Shown: positions 39,215 through 47,727 of the stretch, piece after piece | Numbering within the stretch: the first letter of the stretch is position 1 | Layout: every line of letters starts with the position of its first letter | From: Candidatus Yaniella excrementavium | GTDB lineage: Bacteria > Actinomycetota > Actinomycetes > Actinomycetales > Micrococcaceae | Reading direction: 5' to 3' | Assembly (NCBI GenBank): GCA_019115865.1 | Contig: DXCT01000101.1 | Coordinates: 107,883 to 171,882, forward strand | DNA length: 64,000 nucleotides | Notes under the pieces: model-generated | What the model was told of the DNA's origin: nothing | What the model saw: the letters and a program-made list of their open reading frames with translations, nothing else | Database searches by the model: none | Program-made: the position numbers and the translations under genes

Positions 39215-41206
39215 TTGAAAACTTTGGGCGGTATCGGCTCAATCATCTTGGGTGTCGTGGCGATCTTGGTATCCGTGGGGCTGCAAACGATTTGGGCACC
39301 ACCCGCCGAGTTCAACGCCTCGACACAAAATGCTGAGGAAGCGCCGTTGACGGTCGTGACCGAAGAAATCGACGTCGACCCAGATGAGGCCATCGAGTAC
39401 ACGGTGTCCGGCGAGGGAGAGTTCACCCTCATGTACGGTCAATTGCGTGATATCGAAGCGTGGGTTGGCGACGCCGCCCACAACCGGATTGACGGCGTCA
39501 CGACCGATGTTGAGCGCGGAGAAGATCCCAGCCTGGACATGACTTACGTCGATGGTGAAGCAGAAGTGCCCAACCCGGCAGATTCTGACCTGTGGTTAGC
39601 CACTCAAGAAGTCACCGATGAGGTAACCCAACGCTGGGCTCAGCATGATGCCGGCGAGTGGGGCCTGCTGATCGCCGCTGATGGCACGGAACCTGCGCCT
39701 GCTGACTTTAGTGTTTCCTGGGTTAACGTCGAACCGGATTCACCCTTTATTATGCCGCTGATGATCGGCGGCATCGTCTTGATCCTGTTGGGCATCGGTC
39801 TGCTGCTGTGGCGTTTCGCTGAATTCCGCCGCCGTGCCAAACGGACCTCTGGACGCCGCGCGGCGGTGCGTGGTGACTACACCGGTCTGACCGCAGCCGA
39901 TGTGGTGGCTGATACCGAGACCTCGACACAGACCATGACCGTACAGGAAGTTGAAGCCGGTGAACCGGTGCAAGAACAACTCGAGGATGAACCCACCACC
40001 GTGGTTCCCGAGGTCGATAGCTCCGAAGACGAACACGATCCTGATTCAGATGATTCGGATGGGGCGGATGACTCGGATGATGGTGAGAGCGGCTCGACGT
40101 CACAAGACACGACTGAGACCACATCGGAAAAACACGATGACGACAATGGGTTTCTCCGTCGTAGTATCACCGCCGTTTCGGCTTTTGGACTGGCGATCGG
40201 CATGGGAGTGGGCCCAGCATATGCTGCAGGCCAGAGCCCTGAGACATCCGAGGAAGATCTTACCGAGCAGGTAGAAGACGAAGCGGTTGAAGACGAAACC
40301 GATCCGGATGAACCCGATGCACTCCCGCTGGTTGTTGACGCTCAATTTGAGCGTATTTTGGATTCCGTGGTGTCGAGCCTGGATGCCGGGGATAGCGAGA
40401 TGGACGCAGAGATGCTTGACGAGCGGGTGGCCGGTCAAGCGAAGCGTTTCCGCGATGAGTTTTACCGTAACAACACCATTGATGAAGACTACGGTCTCGG
40501 TGCCGAAGTCGCCTCCGATGATGTTTTGGCCACTTGGATGGATCGCGACGAAGAGTTCCCCCGCACCATTTATGCAGTGACCGCTGATGCTGAAGGTGGG
40601 TCCACACAGTTGCTCGCGCTGAAACAACAGGATGCGCGTTCGCAATACCAGCTGGTGCATAATGTGCCGTTTGCCCCGGACGTCGAATTACCTTCGGGTG
40701 ATTTCAGCGACGCCGACGTCGAAAAAATTGCCAACGATGATTCCTCTGATTTGGCCATGTCACCGGATGCCGCAGTCGAAGCGCTGACCGACTATCTGAC
40801 CGACCCTGAGGCCGACGCCGCAGAAGACATTGCTTCCAACGACTGGATTGATTCGATTCACGAACACCAGGCAGAATTGGTCGAAAGTCACGAAGAGCAG
40901 CAAACCGACGCTTCTATTTCGCGAACGGTCTTCGACGATTCAGTCGACTCGGTGCGCTTGCCTGATGGTTCCGCTCTGGTCTTCGGCGCTGTGAATTCCA
41001 TGGAATCCTTGACCCCGTCGGAAGATACCACGGTGACAGTCAACACTTTGACCCAAGAGCTTGGCGAATTTGCCTCCGCGGAGCAAGAAGACCAGGTACG
41101 AATCCGGTATCGCGAACAATTTGCCCTGTTGATCCCAACCGAAGGTGAAGTTTCGCTGGTCGGGTACGAGGCTGTTCAATCGACCGTAGATTCTGGCGAC
41201 AACTAG
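39215..41206 (+). CDS. Large membrane protein of unknown function with an internal signal-peptide-like segment
   Basis: The 663-residue product is not recognised. It has a transmembrane helix at about 5-25, an extracytoplasmic domain to about 175, a second helix (FIMPLMIGGIVLILLGIGLL, about 178-197) with a basic cytoplasmic flank (RRRAKRTSGRR), and an acidic Asp/Glu/Ser-rich linker (about 245-311). A third hydrophobic stretch RRSITAVSAFGLAIGMGVGP (315-334) ends in AYA|AG like a Sec signal peptidase site. A predicted extracytoplasmic C-terminal domain of about 320 acidic residues follows. TTG 39215 is supported by AAGGTGG 6 nt upstream. It precedes the YbbN-like gene by 42 nt and is probably co-transcribed. 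Confidence 0.75.
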   Translation: MKTLGGIGSIILGVVAILVSVGLQTIWAPPAEFNASTQNAEEAPLTVVTEEIDVDPDEAIEYTVSGEGEFTLMYGQLRDIEAWVGDAAHNRIDGVTTDVERGEDPSLDMTYVDGEAEVPNPADSDLWLATQEVTDEVTQRWAQHDAGEWGLLIAADGTEPAPADFSVSWVNVEPDSPFIMPLMIGGIVLILLGIGLLLWRFAEFRRRAKRTSGRRAAVRGDYTGLTAADVVADTETSTQTMTVQEVEAGEPVQEQLEDEPTTVVPEVDSSEDEHDPDSDDSDGADDSDDGESGSTSQDTTETTSEKHDDDNGFLRRSITAVSAFGLAIGMGVGPAYAAGQSPETSEEDLTEQVEDEAVEDETDPDEPDALPLVVDAQFERILDSVVSSLDAGDSEMDAEMLDERVAGQAKRFRDEFYRNNTIDEDYGLGAEVASDDVLATWMDRDEEFPRTIYAVTADAEGGSTQLLALKQQDARSQYQLVHNVPFAPDVELPSGDFSDADVEKIANDDSSDLAMSPDAAVEALTDYLTDPEADAAEDIASNDWIDSIHEHQAELVESHEEQQTDASISRTVFDDSVDSVRLPDGSALVFGAVNSMESLTPSEDTTVTVNTLTQELGEFASAEQEDQVRIRYREQFALLIPTEGEVSLVGYEAVQSTVDSGDN

Positions 41207-41248
41207 ACTGTTAGATGATCTCGAGTAAGAATCTGTCAGAAGAGGATT

Positions 41249-42163
41249 ATGACTCAACAACCTAATTCCACACCATCACACTCCCGCGACGCCATTGATC
41301 TCAGCAAGATTCCGGCACAGTCTGGCCAAACCCAGGGCGCTCAGCGTTCCTGGGTACTGCAGGATATCGATCAGGCCGGCCTGGAAGGGCTGTTACAAAA
41401 TGCGGCAACCGTGCCGGTCATCATTCATCTGGCCGCACCATCGAATCCTGCTTCCGCACAAATTGATGCCGTGCTCCAACCAGCCATTGATGCCCGTGCC
41501 GGGCGCATGGTTATGGGACGTATCGATACCGAAGCACACCCCGAGCTGTTGCAAATGTTCGGTGTGCCAGCCGGCCCGATGGTTGTGGCACTCATGGGTC
41601 AGCAGGCGCTGCCACTGTTCAATGAGGCAGTGGAAGCCGAACAGCTAGAACAACTCTTGGACGAAATAAACTCGTCCGCTGTGCAAGCGGGTATGGCAGG
41701 AACCGTGGCGCCGCTGGTCGAAGCCACCGACGACGACGGCGACGTCGTGCTGCCACCCCTGCACCAGGAAGCCGAAGCGGCACTACAAGCCGAAAATTAC
41801 GACGAGGCCATCGCGGCCTACGACAAAGCACTTGCCGAAAACCCGCAGGATGATGAAGCACAGCGTGGTAAAGCACGTGTTGGGCTCATGCAGCGCACCC
41901 ACGATGCTGACGTACAGCAGGTCCGTGCAAATGCCGCAGAGCACCCCGACGATGTCGCAGCGCAAGTAGCCGTGGCAGACCTTGACCTGCTGGGTGGGCA
42001 CGTCAAAGATGCCTTCGACCGGTTGGTCAAATATATTGGCCGCAGCGCTGGCGAAGACAAGGACACCGCTCGACTCCATCTGTTGGAGCTCTACAGTGTT
42101 GTCGGCGACCAGGATGAACGAGTTGCTAGCTCTCGTCGCAAGCTTGCCTCAGCACTGTTCTAA
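41249..42163 (+). CDS. YbbN/CnoX-like thioredoxin-fold TPR protein without CxxC
   Basis: The 304-residue cytoplasmic protein has a thioredoxin-like domain (about 35-145, VPVIIHLAAPSNPASAQIDAVLQP ... GVPAGPMVVALMGQQ) fused to a tetratricopeptide-rich C-terminal half (AAIAAYDKALAENPQDDEA-type repeats from about 175). The active-site CxxC of thioredoxins is replaced by APSNPAS, as in YbbN-type co-chaperones (CnoX), which protect proteins from over-oxidation. Redox catalysis is unlikely. The position corresponds to Rv1324. AGAGGA precedes the ATG. Confidence 0.87.
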   Translation: MTQQPNSTPSHSRDAIDLSKIPAQSGQTQGAQRSWVLQDIDQAGLEGLLQNAATVPVIIHLAAPSNPASAQIDAVLQPAIDARAGRMVMGRIDTEAHPELLQMFGVPAGPMVVALMGQQALPLFNEAVEAEQLEQLLDEINSSAVQAGMAGTVAPLVEATDDDGDVVLPPLHQEAEAALQAENYDEAIAAYDKALAENPQDDEAQRGKARVGLMQRTHDADVQQVRANAAEHPDDVAAQVAVADLDLLGGHVKDAFDRLVKYIGRSAGEDKDTARLHLLELYSVVGDQDERVASSRRKLASALF

Positions 42164-42184
42164 ACCTCAGCCACACTGTTTCCG

Positions 42185-42228
42185 TCCCCCGCCTGAGTTG
42201 AAGATCAACCGGGCGGGGGATTTGTTTT
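42185..42228 (+). terminator. Intrinsic terminator after the YbbN-like gene
   Basis: TCCCCCGCC pairs with GGCGGGGGA, with a further inner GTTGA/TCAAC pairing, followed by TTTGTTTT. It lies 21 nt after the stop codon. Confidence 0.88.
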
Positions 42229-42255
42229 GCCACCACATTTTTTACACTGGTCACT

Positions 42256-43035
42256 ATGTTAGATAATGCGTCACTTCCAGATCCCGATCACGCGGTGGTC
42301 ATACGATCCCTGGGTAAACAATTCGGGGACAAAGTCGCCGTCAACGGCATCAACCTCACCATTCCAGCCGGCTCGTTTTACGGCGTCGTGGGACCCAACG
42401 GTGCAGGGAAAACCACGGCCATGTCCATGATGACCGGGCTGCTACGCCCCGACCACGGGCAGGTCTGGGTCCACGGACTGAACATGTGGGAAACTCCCAT
42501 CGAAGCCAAAGGCATTCTGGGAGTCCTGGTGGATGGCGCGGTAGCGTTTCCACGACTTACTGGCGCCCAGCTGGTTACCTACTCGGGACTATTGCGTGGC
42601 ATGGACGCTGACGTCGTGGCTGAACGTGTCCCAGATCTGATGCGAGTGATGGATCTGGAAGAGTCGGCCAATAAAATGGTTGCAGATTATTCGGCGGGTA
42701 TGACCAAGAAAATTAGCCTCGCTGCAGCTATGATCCATTCACCCAAAGTGCTGATTCTGGATGAGCCTTTCGAAGCCGTTGATCCAGTCTCCTCGACGCG
42801 GATTCGCAATATCCTCAATGACTACGTCCAGTCTGGTGGAACGGTTATGATTTCCTCCCACGTGATGGACCTGGTGGAACGCATGTGCGATCACGTTGCC
42901 GTCATTGACAAAGGCGAAGTACTCGCTTCGGGTTCTATGACTGAAGTCACCGGTGAGCAATCCCTAGAAGATCGTTTCGTGGGGATGGTCTCCAGTGAGC
43001 AGACCGGGGAGGGACTGTCATGGTTTCGCACCTAA
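42256..43035 (+). CDS. ABC-2 type exporter ATP-binding protein
   Basis: The 259-residue ATPase has Walker A GPNGAGKTT, the exporter-type signature DYSAGMTKKISLAAA, Walker B VLILDEPFEAVDP and the switch histidine in SSHVMDL. These features match the ABCB/ABC-2 group that drives export of peptides, drugs or glycolipids. It overlaps the permease gene by 16 nt and the pair forms a two-gene exporter. The substrate is unknown. Confidence 0.92.
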   Translation: MLDNASLPDPDHAVVIRSLGKQFGDKVAVNGINLTIPAGSFYGVVGPNGAGKTTAMSMMTGLLRPDHGQVWVHGLNMWETPIEAKGILGVLVDGAVAFPRLTGAQLVTYSGLLRGMDADVVAERVPDLMRVMDLEESANKMVADYSAGMTKKISLAAAMIHSPKVLILDEPFEAVDPVSSTRIRNILNDYVQSGGTVMISSHVMDLVERMCDHVAVIDKGEVLASGSMTEVTGEQSLEDRFVGMVSSEQTGEGLSWFRT

Positions 43036-44618
43036 TCCGGCTACGCTATCGCCTGATGTGGAATGGCTTTCGTCGCTCTACCGGCGCAATGATCGGCGCG
43101 ATCTTCTCGACGTTGGGTTACCTGTACTTGATCGGCATGGCCTATTTCGCAGCCATCGGGATCGTCATGCTGTCACCCGAGACCATTTCTTATGCACAGC
43201 GTGGGGCACCGTTTATCCTGCTGGGTGCTGTCTTCATCATCGGTTGGGTTGTTGGACCAATCGTGTTTTCTTCCACGAGTCCATTCACCGATGCGAAAAA
43301 CTTTCTGACCTTCGGCATCCCAAATAAGCAATTGGTTCCCGGCGTCGTTCTCGGTGGGATCATCGCTCCCACCGGTATCGGCACGTTTACCCTGTTGCTA
43401 ACCGGTGCCGTTTTATGGGGTTGGAACCCCGCGGCAATCCTTGCTGGTATCATCGCTGCCGTACTGGGCACAGCCATCTGTGTTCTGTTGATGCAGGTCA
43501 TCGTTGGGTTGTTAACGAATGTCATTTCCCGTCGCGTTGTTCGTGACACCATCCAAATTGTACTGCTGGTTCCACTGATGCTCTCCGGGTTCATTTTGTT
43601 CGGAGCCATCGAAACCATCCAAGAATTTTGGGAACTCTTGCCCGACATTGCAGCCTGGGTCGCATATACGCCGGCCGGATTCCTGGCGTTACCTGCCATG
43701 GTCGCCCAGGGACAATGGGGCATGGCCGCGCTTCACCTGGTGGTGATGTTGGCCTATGTTGTTGCGTTGTTGGTGGCGTATAACGCGATAGTTAATCGCA
43801 CAACCGAAGCCGCCGGGACCGTGAAGGAGCGCCAACGAGAAGTAACTGGCACGGGGCTGATTGGTCGGGCTAATACACCGATGAAGGCCATTTGGGCGCG
43901 TTCCTTAATGTTCTGGATCAAAGATCCTCGCTACAGTGCCTCCTTGCTGATTATCGTTGTGCTGGTTGGTATCGGTGTCGTGCAGCTGGTCGCCATTGAT
44001 CACGACGAAGTGAGTTTCATTGCCAAAATAATTCCGGTGGCTATCGCCTATTTGATTGGCTTTTCGATCTCCGCAGACCTCTCATACGATTCCACAGGAT
44101 TCTCATTGCACGTAACCACCGGGGTACGCGGTATCGACGATCGTCTGGGTCGAGTGTTTGCATTGCTTACCTGGGGCCTGCCATTGCTGGTGATCCTGAC
44201 CGTTGGGATGCTCTATGGTGCGGGTGCACTGGATGAGCTCACCACGTGGCTGGGACTTGGCATTGGTGTGCTGCTGACCGGGCTGGCCGTTTCAGCGGTC
44301 TCGTCCGCACGCTACATTTATCCAGCCCCACCACCTGGCGCCAGTCCGATGGCCCAGCCTGAAGGTGGTATGGGGCGCACCATGATCGTACAAACCCTGG
44401 GCATGCTCGCACAGGTGATCGCAGCTGTGCCAGTGATCATCCCCGCCGTGATCGCGTTGATCACGGGCAATCCAGTGTGGGGGATCGTAACGTTGATGAT
44501 CGGTGTGCTGTACGGTGCCGGGCTGTTGTGGGCCGGTGTCAAAATCGGTGGCAAATGGTACGACCGTGCACTGCCAGAAACCTATCAGGCAATTGTGAAG
44601 GTCTCGGCGTTATACTAA
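43020..44618 (+). CDS. ABC-2 type exporter permease
   Basis: The 532-residue protein has about twelve hydrophobic segments, twice the usual number for an ABC-2 permease subunit, so it may contain a fused pair of six-helix halves. No soluble domain is evident. The start lies 16 nt inside the ATPase gene, implying tight coupling. The substrate is not deducible; neighbours are housekeeping genes. Confidence 0.87.
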   Translation: MVSHLIRLRYRLMWNGFRRSTGAMIGAIFSTLGYLYLIGMAYFAAIGIVMLSPETISYAQRGAPFILLGAVFIIGWVVGPIVFSSTSPFTDAKNFLTFGIPNKQLVPGVVLGGIIAPTGIGTFTLLLTGAVLWGWNPAAILAGIIAAVLGTAICVLLMQVIVGLLTNVISRRVVRDTIQIVLLVPLMLSGFILFGAIETIQEFWELLPDIAAWVAYTPAGFLALPAMVAQGQWGMAALHLVVMLAYVVALLVAYNAIVNRTTEAAGTVKERQREVTGTGLIGRANTPMKAIWARSLMFWIKDPRYSASLLIIVVLVGIGVVQLVAIDHDEVSFIAKIIPVAIAYLIGFSISADLSYDSTGFSLHVTTGVRGIDDRLGRVFALLTWGLPLLVILTVGMLYGAGALDELTTWLGLGIGVLLTGLAVSAVSSARYIYPAPPPGASPMAQPEGGMGRTMIVQTLGMLAQVIAAVPVIIPAVIALITGNPVWGIVTLMIGVLYGAGLLWAGVKIGGKWYDRALPETYQAIVKVSALY

Positions 44619-44638
44619 GCTGACAGCTCGTTGTGAAC

Positions 44639-44666
44639 CTGACAAGTTCGCGCATCCGACTATACT
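44639..44666 (+). promoter_or_regulatory. Promoter of the DUF3039 gene
   Basis: CTGACA (44639-44644), a 16-nt spacer and TATACT (44661-44666) precede the ATG by only 6 nt. The transcript would start at or next to the ATG. GGAGGC lies between and resembles a ribosome binding site but would not be transcribed from this promoter. Confidence 0.6.
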
Positions 44667-44672
44667 GGAGGC

Positions 44673-45023
44673 ATGAATCCGATGAACTTTGTGCACGCCT
44701 CGTCCACCGATTACGATCCGCACGAGGACACCAATGGGGGATCGACCGGTGTCCTGGACCGTGAAGAACAGCGCCAGTCGACTGAACCCGGAGACCACGA
44801 ACGGTTTAAACACTTCGTTCCAAAAGACAAACTCACCGATGCAATAATCAACGGTACTCCCGTTGTTGCGCTGTGCGGAAAAGTTTGGATTCCGTCTCGC
44901 GACCCAGAGCGTTTTCCAATGTGCCCAAGCTGCCAAGAAATTTGGGACGGGCTAGAATCGAATGATGACTCTTCAGACTCCGGTAAAGGCGGCGGCTTTT
45001 TCGGTTTCGGACGTAAAAAATAA
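44673..45023 (+). CDS. DUF3039 family protein
   Basis: The 116-residue protein has the actinobacterial DUF3039 core (FKHFVPKDKLTDAIINGTPVVALCGKVWIP) and a CPSC motif (about 91-94) that with the preceding LCGK cysteine could bind zinc. The Gly/Phe-rich basic tail (GGGFFGFGRKK) is typical. DUF3039 genes commonly precede the SF2 helicase gene found next here; function is unknown. Confidence 0.88.
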   Translation: MNPMNFVHASSTDYDPHEDTNGGSTGVLDREEQRQSTEPGDHERFKHFVPKDKLTDAIINGTPVVALCGKVWIPSRDPERFPMCPSCQEIWDGLESNDDSSDSGKGGGFFGFGRKK

Positions 45024-45040
45024 TTTGATGCTCTGAACTC

Positions 45041-45080
45041 ATGTTGGCCACCAATCTTGGTGGTCAACATTTGTTTGTCT
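45041..45080 (+). terminator. Intrinsic terminator after the DUF3039 gene
   Basis: ATGTTGGCCACCAA and TTGGTGGTCAACAT form a 14-bp stem with one G-U pair in the plus-strand RNA, followed by TTGTTTGTCT. It lies 18 nt after the stop. Confidence 0.82.
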
Positions 45081-45117
45081 AAAAAACTTGGTCATGAAGG
45101 AGGTTGTGTAATCACGC

Positions 45118-46890
45118 ATGAGTGATGCGCTGTTTCAGATCGGAGAAGATCTCCCACCGGCTTTACCTGAACGGGCCGCATGGGGGACTGCCCAGAAGCT
45201 TCGCCAATGGCAGCAAGAAGCCCTTGAGCTGTATTTTGCCAAGCCTCGCAAAGACTTCATGACCGTTGCGACCCCCGGCGCTGGTAAAACGACCTTCGCA
45301 CTTCGCGTGGCCAAAATGCTCTACGAATCCGGGACAATTTCACGTATCACCGTGGTAGCGCCAACCGAACACCTCAAGAGTCAGTGGGCAGACTCGGCCG
45401 CTCGCATTGGCTTGGCCATCGACCCGAACTTTAAAAATGCTGATGGTCGTCATGGTTCGGAATACATGGGCGTTGCTTTGACCTATGCACAGGTCGCGTC
45501 CAAACCCATTTTGCACCGTAACCGTACCGAAGCGGGAAAAACACTGGTCATTCTCGACGAAATCCACCACGGGGGAGACGCACTGTCTTGGGGTGAAGCG
45601 ATCCGAGAGGCTTTTGAACCGGCTGAGCGGCGCCTGTCATTGACCGGTACACCGTTTCGGTCTGACGATGCCCAGATCCCGTTTGTGGAATATGAAGACG
45701 ACGGTACCGGCGTGCTGCGTTCTCGAGCCGACTACACATACGGCTATGGACCTGCATTGCGTGACTACGTCGTCCGCCCGGTGATTTTCATGGCGTATTC
45801 GGGACACATGCGTTGGCAAACGTCTTCCGGCGAGGTCATGGAAGCCCAACTCGGCGAAGCAGCAACGAAGGATATGACCGCTAGCGCTTGGCGCACCGCA
45901 CTGAATCCAAAAGGTGAATGGATCCCCTCGGTGCTGAAAGCCGCGGACCATCGTCTTACAGAAGTCCGACGTAACGTACCGGATGCCGGTGGGTTAGTGA
46001 TCGCCACTGATCACGAAGATGCTCGTGCTTACGCAGATATCCTAGAAAAGCTCTCGGGTGAAAAGGTCACCACAGTACTGTCGGACGATCCCACGGCGTC
46101 AGCAAAGATTGAGGCGTTTTCCGAGGGCGATCAGCGTTGGATGGTCGCGGTGCGCATGGTGTCGGAAGGTGTCGACGTGCCACGACTCTGTGTCGGTGTT
46201 TACGCAACATCGACGTCAACTCCAATGTTCTTCGCACAGGCTGTTGGTCGTTTCGTGCGTTCTCGCAAGCGTGGCGAGACGGCTTCTGTTTTTCTTCCAT
46301 CTGTTCCGAAATTAACGGATTTGGCTAACGAGATGGAAGAGGAACGCGATCACGCGTTAGAGATTGATAACGGTGTGTCGGTTGAAGACCTCGAAGATGC
46401 TCCCGAAGAAGATCTTTTACGAGAGGCCAATACCGAAGAGTCTGCGTCTTCCGAACTCACGGGTGCCAAATTTCAAGCGTTGGAATCACAAGCATCCTTT
46501 GACAAGGTGCTGTACGACGGCGGTGAGTTTGGTACAGGGGGAGCGATCGGATCAGCTGAAGAGCTCGATTTCCTTGGCATTCCGGGTTTACTGGACGCTG
46601 ACCAGGTTTCGACACTGTTGAAACAGCGACAGTCGGATCAGCTGAAGCGCCAGCCGCGATCAGCGCCGAGCCAGGACTCGAACGTTGTTGATCACCGTCA
46701 GATGAAGGAGCTGCGAAAGAAGCTGTCATCATCGGTTTCTGCGTGGTCTGCTCGTTCTGGGACCCCGCACGGAGTGATCCATAACAAACTCCGTGAAGTC
46801 TCGGGTGGTCCCCCGGTGGCACAAGCTACAAAGGAACAAATTGAAGTGCGCTTAAAAACACTGCAGGGTTGGTTCGTCGGGCGCAAATAA
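45118..46890 (+). CDS. SF2 DEAD/DEAH-box (XPB/UvsW-like) helicase
   Basis: The 590-residue product has Q-like RQWQQEALELY, Walker A ATPGAGKTT, a DEAH-like DEIHHGGD (DEIH box), SLTGTPFRSDD (motif III) and motif VI QAVGRFVRSRKRG, in the order of superfamily 2 DNA/RNA translocases such as UvsW/XPB and type III restriction helicases. The C-terminal 150 residues carry no recognised domain. It is probably a DNA repair or remodelling ATPase. AAGGAGG lies 14 nt before the ATG, unusually far, with no better start in frame. Confidence 0.87.
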   Translation: MSDALFQIGEDLPPALPERAAWGTAQKLRQWQQEALELYFAKPRKDFMTVATPGAGKTTFALRVAKMLYESGTISRITVVAPTEHLKSQWADSAARIGLAIDPNFKNADGRHGSEYMGVALTYAQVASKPILHRNRTEAGKTLVILDEIHHGGDALSWGEAIREAFEPAERRLSLTGTPFRSDDAQIPFVEYEDDGTGVLRSRADYTYGYGPALRDYVVRPVIFMAYSGHMRWQTSSGEVMEAQLGEAATKDMTASAWRTALNPKGEWIPSVLKAADHRLTEVRRNVPDAGGLVIATDHEDARAYADILEKLSGEKVTTVLSDDPTASAKIEAFSEGDQRWMVAVRMVSEGVDVPRLCVGVYATSTSTPMFFAQAVGRFVRSRKRGETASVFLPSVPKLTDLANEMEEERDHALEIDNGVSVEDLEDAPEEDLLREANTEESASSELTGAKFQALESQASFDKVLYDGGEFGTGGAIGSAEELDFLGIPGLLDADQVSTLLKQRQSDQLKRQPRSAPSQDSNVVDHRQMKELRKKLSSSVSAWSARSGTPHGVIHNKLREVSGGPPVAQATKEQIEVRLKTLQGWFVGRK

Positions 46891-46954
46891 TAGGACGTCT
46901 GTCATCCGGTAGAGCTGGCTGCCTCCGATGCCACTATTCGTGGCGACACAAAAC

Positions 46955-46988
46955 AGTGCAGGCGGAAGAATCTTCCACCTGCACTTTG
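46955..46988 (-). terminator. Intrinsic terminator of the pncB-pncA operon
   Basis: In the minus-strand RNA AGTGCAGGTGGAAGA pairs with TCTTCCGCCTGCACT through one G-U pair and is followed by GTTTTG. On the plus strand the same position is a C/A mismatch, so it fits pncA termination best; it may also act on the helicase transcript. Confidence 0.75.
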
Positions 46989-47003
46989 TCTTGAGTGTTT
47001 GCG

Positions 47004-47672
47004 TTATTGGCCGATGAAAGTCTTGGCTCCGGGCCATTCAGAGAGCATCACGCCGCAGTCTTCCATCTCATCGGTGGCGTCGTCGATGTTTTTATCTGAT
47101 ACACCAGCGGTCAAGTTGGTGATGACACGGACTTCATAACCAGCATCGGAAGCGTCCATCGCGGTTGCTCGGACACAGTGGTCCGTGGCAATGCCGACTA
47201 TCGTGACTCGCTCGACGTCGTGCTGTCGGAGCCACTCGTCCATGGTGATGGAACTGGTATCGGTGGCAGCAGCTGCGGCAGCGGTGGCGCCGTATGGGCC
47301 GGCCATGCCGTCCTGGTTGCGAATAAGATCTGGCTCGCCCAGCACCCCGTCGAATCCCGAATAGCCGTCGTTGTACTGGCCCTTCAGGAACTCCGCGTCG
47401 ATAAATTCGGTGTCTAAATTCTCGTGCAGCTCGGCGCCTGGAGTGCCGGCCACACAGTGGACGGGCCAGGTGTTTTCAAAATCGGGTTCGTCTGAGAAAT
47501 GCGGACCTGGATCAATATGCCAGTCGCGGGTGGTGGCAATGACATCGAATTTCTGACCACACTGGTTCATGTATTCGGTGATCAATGCAGCGGTTTGCGC
47601 GCCGTCTTTAACGGCTAACGTTCCGCCTTCGCAAAAGTCCTGTTGGATATCCACAATGATCAGCGCGTGCAT
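47004..47672 (-). CDS. pncA: Nicotinamidase (isochorismatase family)
   Basis: A 222-residue hydrolase converting nicotinamide to nicotinate. The catalytic Asp is in IVDIQQDFCEGG, the Asp-His metal-site segment is TTRDWHIDPGPHFS, and the nucleophilic Cys is in IATDHCVRATA. ATG 47672 (AAGGA 9 nt upstream) replaces the track's start at 47852, which lies inside pncB. It follows pncB by 55 nt on the same strand, completing a nicotinamide-to-nicotinate-mononucleotide salvage pair. Confidence 0.93.
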   Translation of the reverse strand: MHALIIVDIQQDFCEGGTLAVKDGAQTAALITEYMNQCGQKFDVIATTRDWHIDPGPHFSDEPDFENTWPVHCVAGTPGAELHENLDTEFIDAEFLKGQYNDGYSGFDGVLGEPDLIRNQDGMAGPYGATAAAAAATDTSSITMDEWLRQHDVERVTIVGIATDHCVRATAMDASDAGYEVRVITNLTAGVSDKNIDDATDEMEDCGVMLSEWPGAKTFIGQ

Positions 47673-47727
47673 GGTGTCTAATCCTTTGGTGTTGGAATGT
47701 GGTTGCCGGTATGGGTGACCGGACAGC

